Positions 19,868 to 23,025 of a stretch of 23,025 nucleotides of DNA are shown here, in pieces. The DNA comes from Smittium culicis (taxonomy: Eukaryota; Kickxellomycota; Harpellomycetes; Harpellales; Legeriomycetaceae). The notes under the pieces were generated by a model. It searched no databases and was not told where the DNA came from. It saw only the letters and a program-made list of their open reading frames with translations. Position 1 is the stretch's first letter; the number at the start of each line of letters is the position of its first letter. Position numbers and translations under genes: made by a program. The stretch is taken from contig LSSN01005403.1 of the NCBI GenBank assembly GCA_001970855.1, positions 1 through 23,025 of the forward strand, in the 5' to 3' direction.

Positions 19868-20420
19868 AGAAAATTAGGCAAATATAATAAATAAAGTATG
19901 AATAAATAAAAAGAGTTGTAGGGGGGTTGGTATTGGTAAGTCTAAATGAGAGGCAAACAGAACGAGATTTAGAGCATTTTAAGGAAGTGCAAGGAGGAGA
20001 TAAATACGGGAGAGTTAAGGAGTTGTGTGGAGGAGAGATGTAGGGGTTGTATGTTGGTGTGTGCAGGAGTGAGAATAAGAGAGTGAGTAAGGGATTGTAT
20101 GTTGGAGAGAGTATGGATGAGAGTAGTAGTGAGTGTAGTAGTAGGAGTAAGTGTAGTAGTGAGTGTAGTAGTAGGGCTAAGAGTGTAGGAGTAAGTGTAG
20201 TAGTAGGGTTTAGAGAGTGGATGTAGAGGTTAGAGTGTAGGAGTGAGCATTTGTGGAATCGAAAGAATCAGTTAGAAAAAAAGAATTATCTATGAGAGAA
20301 ATAGTTTAGTTGATGATTGGGTGGACAGTTTGGCAGGTTTTTAAAGTCGAGAATAATTATCTGATTTTAGGGATGATTTATTTATTGTGTTTTAGACAAG
20401 ATTTGTTTATTTGAGCAGTA
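19868..20420 (-). promoter_or_regulatory. 5' flank of the Sec7 gene, pyrimidine-rich on its sense strand
   Basis: The plus strand is G/A-rich with repeated GAGTG, GTAGTAG and TTGTATGTTGG (20047-20057 and 20095-20105), so the gene's sense strand is CT-rich. It contains the 30-bp minisatellite. No ORF can be supported. Confidence 0.4.
20121..20210. repeat. 30-bp minisatellite, three units
   Basis: Units start at 20121, 20151 and 20181, built around GTGTAGTAGTAGG. The first two agree at nearly all positions; the third has shifted spacing in its first half. Related degenerate sequence continues to about 20250 and back to about 20040. Confidence 0.85.
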
Positions 20421-20423
20421 GAC

Positions 20424-20557
20424 TTTTTGCGTAGATTTCGCCCTATTTTTGCGACCTTTTTTACCAGCTTTTTACTCTTTTAAGCCATTTTACCAATTTT
20501 TTGCCTTTTTATTGACCTATACAACAAATTTGCAGTGTTTTATTTGGCGCTTTTTTT
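20424..20557. other. Phased T-tracts, predicted intrinsically curved DNA
   Basis: Runs of three to six T are centred near 20426, 20437, 20448, 20459, 20471, 20480, 20490, 20500 and 20508, a spacing of about 8.5-11.5 bp. More runs follow at about 20530, 20540 and 20554. Helically phased A/T-tracts bend DNA. This lies 550-690 bp upstream of the Sec7 gene. Confidence 0.55.
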
Positions 20558-21056
20558 AGTCAGAGGCAGGAAGGAAATGTAAATCTTTGTAAAAGCGCAT
20601 TCTTTTTTATTATTTCGCGCTTACTGCAACCAATCGCTCGTACTAAAATTTTTTTATTTGGTTTGAAAAAAGTATTATTCATAAAAATCATTTCACCCTT
20701 ATAGCTAAACCCAATAATCAGTCGCTGAAATAATAAATTGACCAATAATCAAACATCTAAATTGAATGGACCAATTGACTATCGAACTATGATGCTAGCG
20801 AGTGAGGTGCGATATTTAAGGCGGCATGCGGTCTATATTTGATGAAGAATTATTCACTAAAACATCAATAGCCAATAGTATTGGCGCATTCACCTGCGTA
20901 TAGAATCGTTTTATTTTGAAGCAGACAGAGTGGAGAGCAAAAACCGAAGGATTGCCTAAATAAGCCCATTCATTCTCAGTCATAAAACAAACAACGAATA
21001 GTTGATTGATCGACAGTTTTTATTCGCCCAAAAACCCCTCACCCACCCAAATAATA
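20558..21056. other. Non-coding region with several CCAAT motifs
   Basis: CCAAT-type motifs occur near 20629, 20740 and 20770, and in the palindrome CCAATAGTATTGG (20872-20884). No credible gene; a 61-codon minus-strand frame (20560-20745) has no recognisable features. It may be distal regulatory DNA of the Sec7 gene or of a gene to the right. Confidence 0.35.
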
Positions 21057-21169
21057 CTCATATCTACACTCATATCTACACTCATATATACTAATATGTA
21101 CACTCATATCTACACTCAGCTGTAATCATATCTACACTCATATCTACACTCAGCTGTAACCATATCTAC
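21057..21169. repeat. 12-bp / 34-bp nested minisatellite
   Basis: The basic unit ACTCATATCTAC repeats several times from 21057. The last part is a 34-bp higher-order unit (21102-21135 and 21136-21169) that adds ACTCAGCTGTAA; the two copies differ at one base. The octamer CTACACTC recurs, and its complement GAGTGTAG recurs in the 20121 minisatellite. Confidence 0.85.
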
Positions 21170-22488
21170 GAAACAACGCAAAAGCCATGAATGTTGCTGC
21201 GTAATCTGCTTTTTACAGAGAAAAGTCGACTGTCAGATGCTTAGCCTGAAATTTCATACTGCTATAAAGATCGATAAATGAACTCTATAAATAGCCCCAA
21301 TAAGTCTGAATCTATTTTTCGCCCGCCAATGATTTCTCGTTTTGACTTGTTTTTGGCTTAGTCTTACTCTCTCGCGATCGCTGCCTGTTAGCTATTGGCC
21401 ATCTAAATGCATCAGATTTATGTGATACCTGAAATTAGCGACTAGTCGAATTTCTTCGCTACTATTTTTTTTTTTTCGGACTGCTAGTTTATACAGCTAA
21501 ATTTCCTTAATTTGATCAGCTGTTTTGTCCCGACTTTGTTTAACCTTCCATTATTCCGCTGTCCGCTTCCTGTTCTGCTTCTATTTCTGCAGCCCTGCCA
21601 ACTAACAATTCCTTCGCTACTATTTCGCCCATTCGCTGCTAGTTTTTATCATGGACTCTTACTTGTCGCTCATAAAATATATAGCAAATAATAATCTCAT
21701 GTTGGAATCGTGATAGCTTGTACGTATTTCAAAATTTCACTTCGCAGTAAACTAATAATTACTATCATTTATGCCCACATCCAGCCAATAAAGGCCACTT
21801 TCTCTGATTCGGCAGCTTAATAAATTGGTTCCGCAAATAAGCTAGCATTGTACCTAAACTCAAATCTCCATAGAAATATTCCGCCCTTAAGCAGCTGTCA
21901 ATCCATAGCCAGAGCCATAAAGATAATAAATATGCAAATAATGCGGCGCAAACAATCCCCAAATATATCTGGTCAACTCTAATATTTTATTTATTATTAC
22001 TTTATTTACCTCAAAAATTTATACCCCACTAACCTATTAAACTTCAAACAATTCCTTTTTTTATTTTTTGTATAAAAGTTGCTGCTGCTAAATATACACT
22101 GTATACACTTCACAACTTTCTCCCCCCCCCCTTCGCCAACCTGCCTCTACTCGTGAATTGACATATAAATACTCATCCCATATTTATAGCATACAAATTA
22201 ATCGCTTTTATTATTACATAATTTTTTTGTGATATTGCTAATAAATGTTACCCCGTATATTTGTGACAACTGCGTACTATATGTTACTTTCAAGATCACA
22301 AATTCTTACATCTAATAAGGTGCTGATTTCTTTTTGCTCATATTTGAGTCATTAACACACCGCCGATTATTATGAGTTTATCCCAAGTCGCATGATGTAG
22401 CCAACTTGATTTAAATCACAAAAGTTTTACCTCTTTATTTAAAACTACCTATCTACCATCTCATACTATCTAACTATCTACTCAAAAA
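21170..22488. other. Intergenic region, no gene supported
   Basis: Moderately AT-rich. It contains a duplicated block (21454/21612), a TATAAATAG at about 21285, a TATAAAAG at about 22071 followed by a pyrimidine-rich stretch with a run of ten C (about 22123-22132), and CTAT-type simple sequence at about 22449-22482. The TATA-like site plus C-rich stretch could be a plus-strand promoter, but no convincing coding exon follows directly. Confidence 0.35.
21454..21645. repeat. Dispersed direct duplication pair
   Basis: CTTCGCTACTATTT occurs at 21454-21467 and 21612-21625. In each case CTGCTAGTTT follows (21481-21490 and 21636-21645) at nearly the same distance, 27 and 24 bp. The copies are 158 bp apart. 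Confidence 0.7.
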
Positions 22489-22570
22489 ATAATCCCTCAC
22501 TTTAAAAAATAAATAACATAATCCCTACTTTATAAAATAAATAAAATAATCCTTAAATTATAAAAAAAAT
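22489..22570. repeat. 28-bp tandem repeat, about three units
   Basis: Units begin with ATAATCC at 22489, 22518 and 22546, each followed by an A/T-rich half resembling ACTTTA.AAAATAAATAA. The third unit is degenerate. Confidence 0.7.
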
Positions 22571-22882
22571 CATATGCCCAATACTTGTTAATAAATAAAA
22601 TAAAATAAAATTTCAATGTTTGTCAGTAACATTTCCCACCCAAATTTCATGCAGGATTAGTTTTGTTTATCCAAGACTTATTTAATCCTTCTCGCGTCAA
22701 TCAGAATCACCTCTAAGTTTGTATACCATTAAAATATCACATACTTTTTAACAAAAACATCTTTGCCCTAATAAAGTATCTGCTTTTGTTATAACATTGA
22801 TTTTTCTTTTAAAAACAAACACAAAAACCAAAAAAATTTCTCACTTTATTTTAAATAAAAACTCATTATTCAATGCCCAGAA

Positions 22883-23025
22883 ATGCGTGAATTTCCTAGC
22901 CTCAGCTCTATCGAGACTCTATCAATTGCCCATGACAGTCCTAAACATACTCGCTTCGAAAGATCATACAAAAATACTTACTCCATAAATACTCAAAAAC
23001 TAGAACCTAGTTTAGAACCCAGTAA
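22883..23025 (+). CDS. Possible 5' end of an unidentified gene, running off the window (partial)
   Basis: From ATG 22883 the frame stays open to the window end (47 codons, no stop). It begins MREFPSLSSIETLSIAHDSP and is Ser/Thr-rich. The local sequence is less AT-rich than its surroundings, and an A-rich leader like that of the J-domain gene lies upstream (22810-22840). A second overlapping frame from 22797 is also open to 22988, so the choice of frame is uncertain. The product is unknown, and chance cannot be excluded. Confidence 0.3.
   Translation, partial: MREFPSLSSIETLSIAHDSPKHTRFERSYKNTYSINTQKLEPSLEPS

Noticed and set aside
20560..20745. 61-codon minus-strand frame
   Set aside because: No domain or composition signal; it lies in non-coding sequence next to the phased T-tracts.
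21765..21962. 65-codon minus-strand frame with a hydrophobic start (MGIVCAALFAYLL..)
   Set aside because: It looks like a membrane or signal segment, but it is short, has no recognisable family, and lies in a region with no other coding signs. An open frame of this size is expected by chance.
22245..22349. ATG frame beginning MLPRIFVTTAYYMLL with a possible GT donor after codon 25, downstream of a TATAAAAG
   Set aside because: I looked for following exons in phase between 22350 and 23025 and found none that join convincingly.
22797..22988. 63-codon plus-strand frame overlapping the right-edge frame
   Set aside because: Starts from a non-ATG codon in very A-rich sequence. The overlapping frame that stays open to the edge is at least as plausible.
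22930..22990. GTAAGTAT donor-like site on the minus strand directly after an ATGGA
   Set aside because: A first exon of five bases is possible, but no matching next exon was found.
1..23025. tRNA, rRNA, CRISPR or defence-system content
   Set aside because: No B-box-like GGTTCGANNCC in a cloverleaf context, no rRNA-like blocks and no spaced palindromic repeats were seen. The organism appears to be a eukaryote.

Overview
The window looks like nuclear DNA of an AT-rich fungus. The evidence is short spliceosomal introns with GT..AG ends, A-rich leaders before start codons, a very Asn/Ser-rich large protein, and a DIRS-type (tyrosine recombinase) retrotransposon. The RT/RNase H/recombinase style resembles elements I associate with gut-dwelling Kickxellomycotina such as Smittium. 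That placement comes from general familiarity, not from a search.

Layout, left to right. Positions 37-118 look like the last exon of a gene that begins outside the window. From about 2485 to 10460 there are two DIRS-like retrotransposons in the same orientation, about 110 bp apart. The left one (about 2485-6160) is a deeply decayed relic, recognisable only because short blocks of gag, reverse transcriptase, recombinase and 3' sequence stay collinear with the right one. The right one (about 6275-10460) keeps inverted terminal repeats, an internal copy of its terminus and all three ORFs. It is dead: it carries several frameshifts and stops, the RT YxDD box reads YLEG, an RNase H acidic residue has changed, and the recombinase tyrosine appears lost.

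Then comes a compact host block. A six-exon minus-strand gene (11185-12711) encodes a mitochondrial FtsJ/RrmJ-type 2'-O-methyltransferase (MRM2-like) that I could assemble completely. It is divergent from a plus-strand J-domain gene (13059-13778, DNAJC8/Spf31-like) across a 347-bp promoter with two CCAAT boxes. The J-domain gene converges on a 5.5-kb uninterrupted minus-strand gene (14333-19867). That gene encodes an EFA6/Syt1-like Arf exchange factor with Sec7, PH and helical regions, in which the Sec7 domain seems to be split by about 270 low-complexity residues.

The right end (19868-23025) is mostly non-coding. It has a 30-bp minisatellite, a run of phased T-tracts predicted to curve, a second minisatellite sharing an octamer with the first, a small dispersed duplication, a 28-bp repeat, and a possible gene start running off the right edge. 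The three host genes serve unrelated housekeeping roles (mitochondrial rRNA modification, splicing-associated chaperone, membrane traffic). I see no operon-like logic and no new defence or biosynthetic system. The most unusual content is the paired DIRS elements and the split Sec7 protein.
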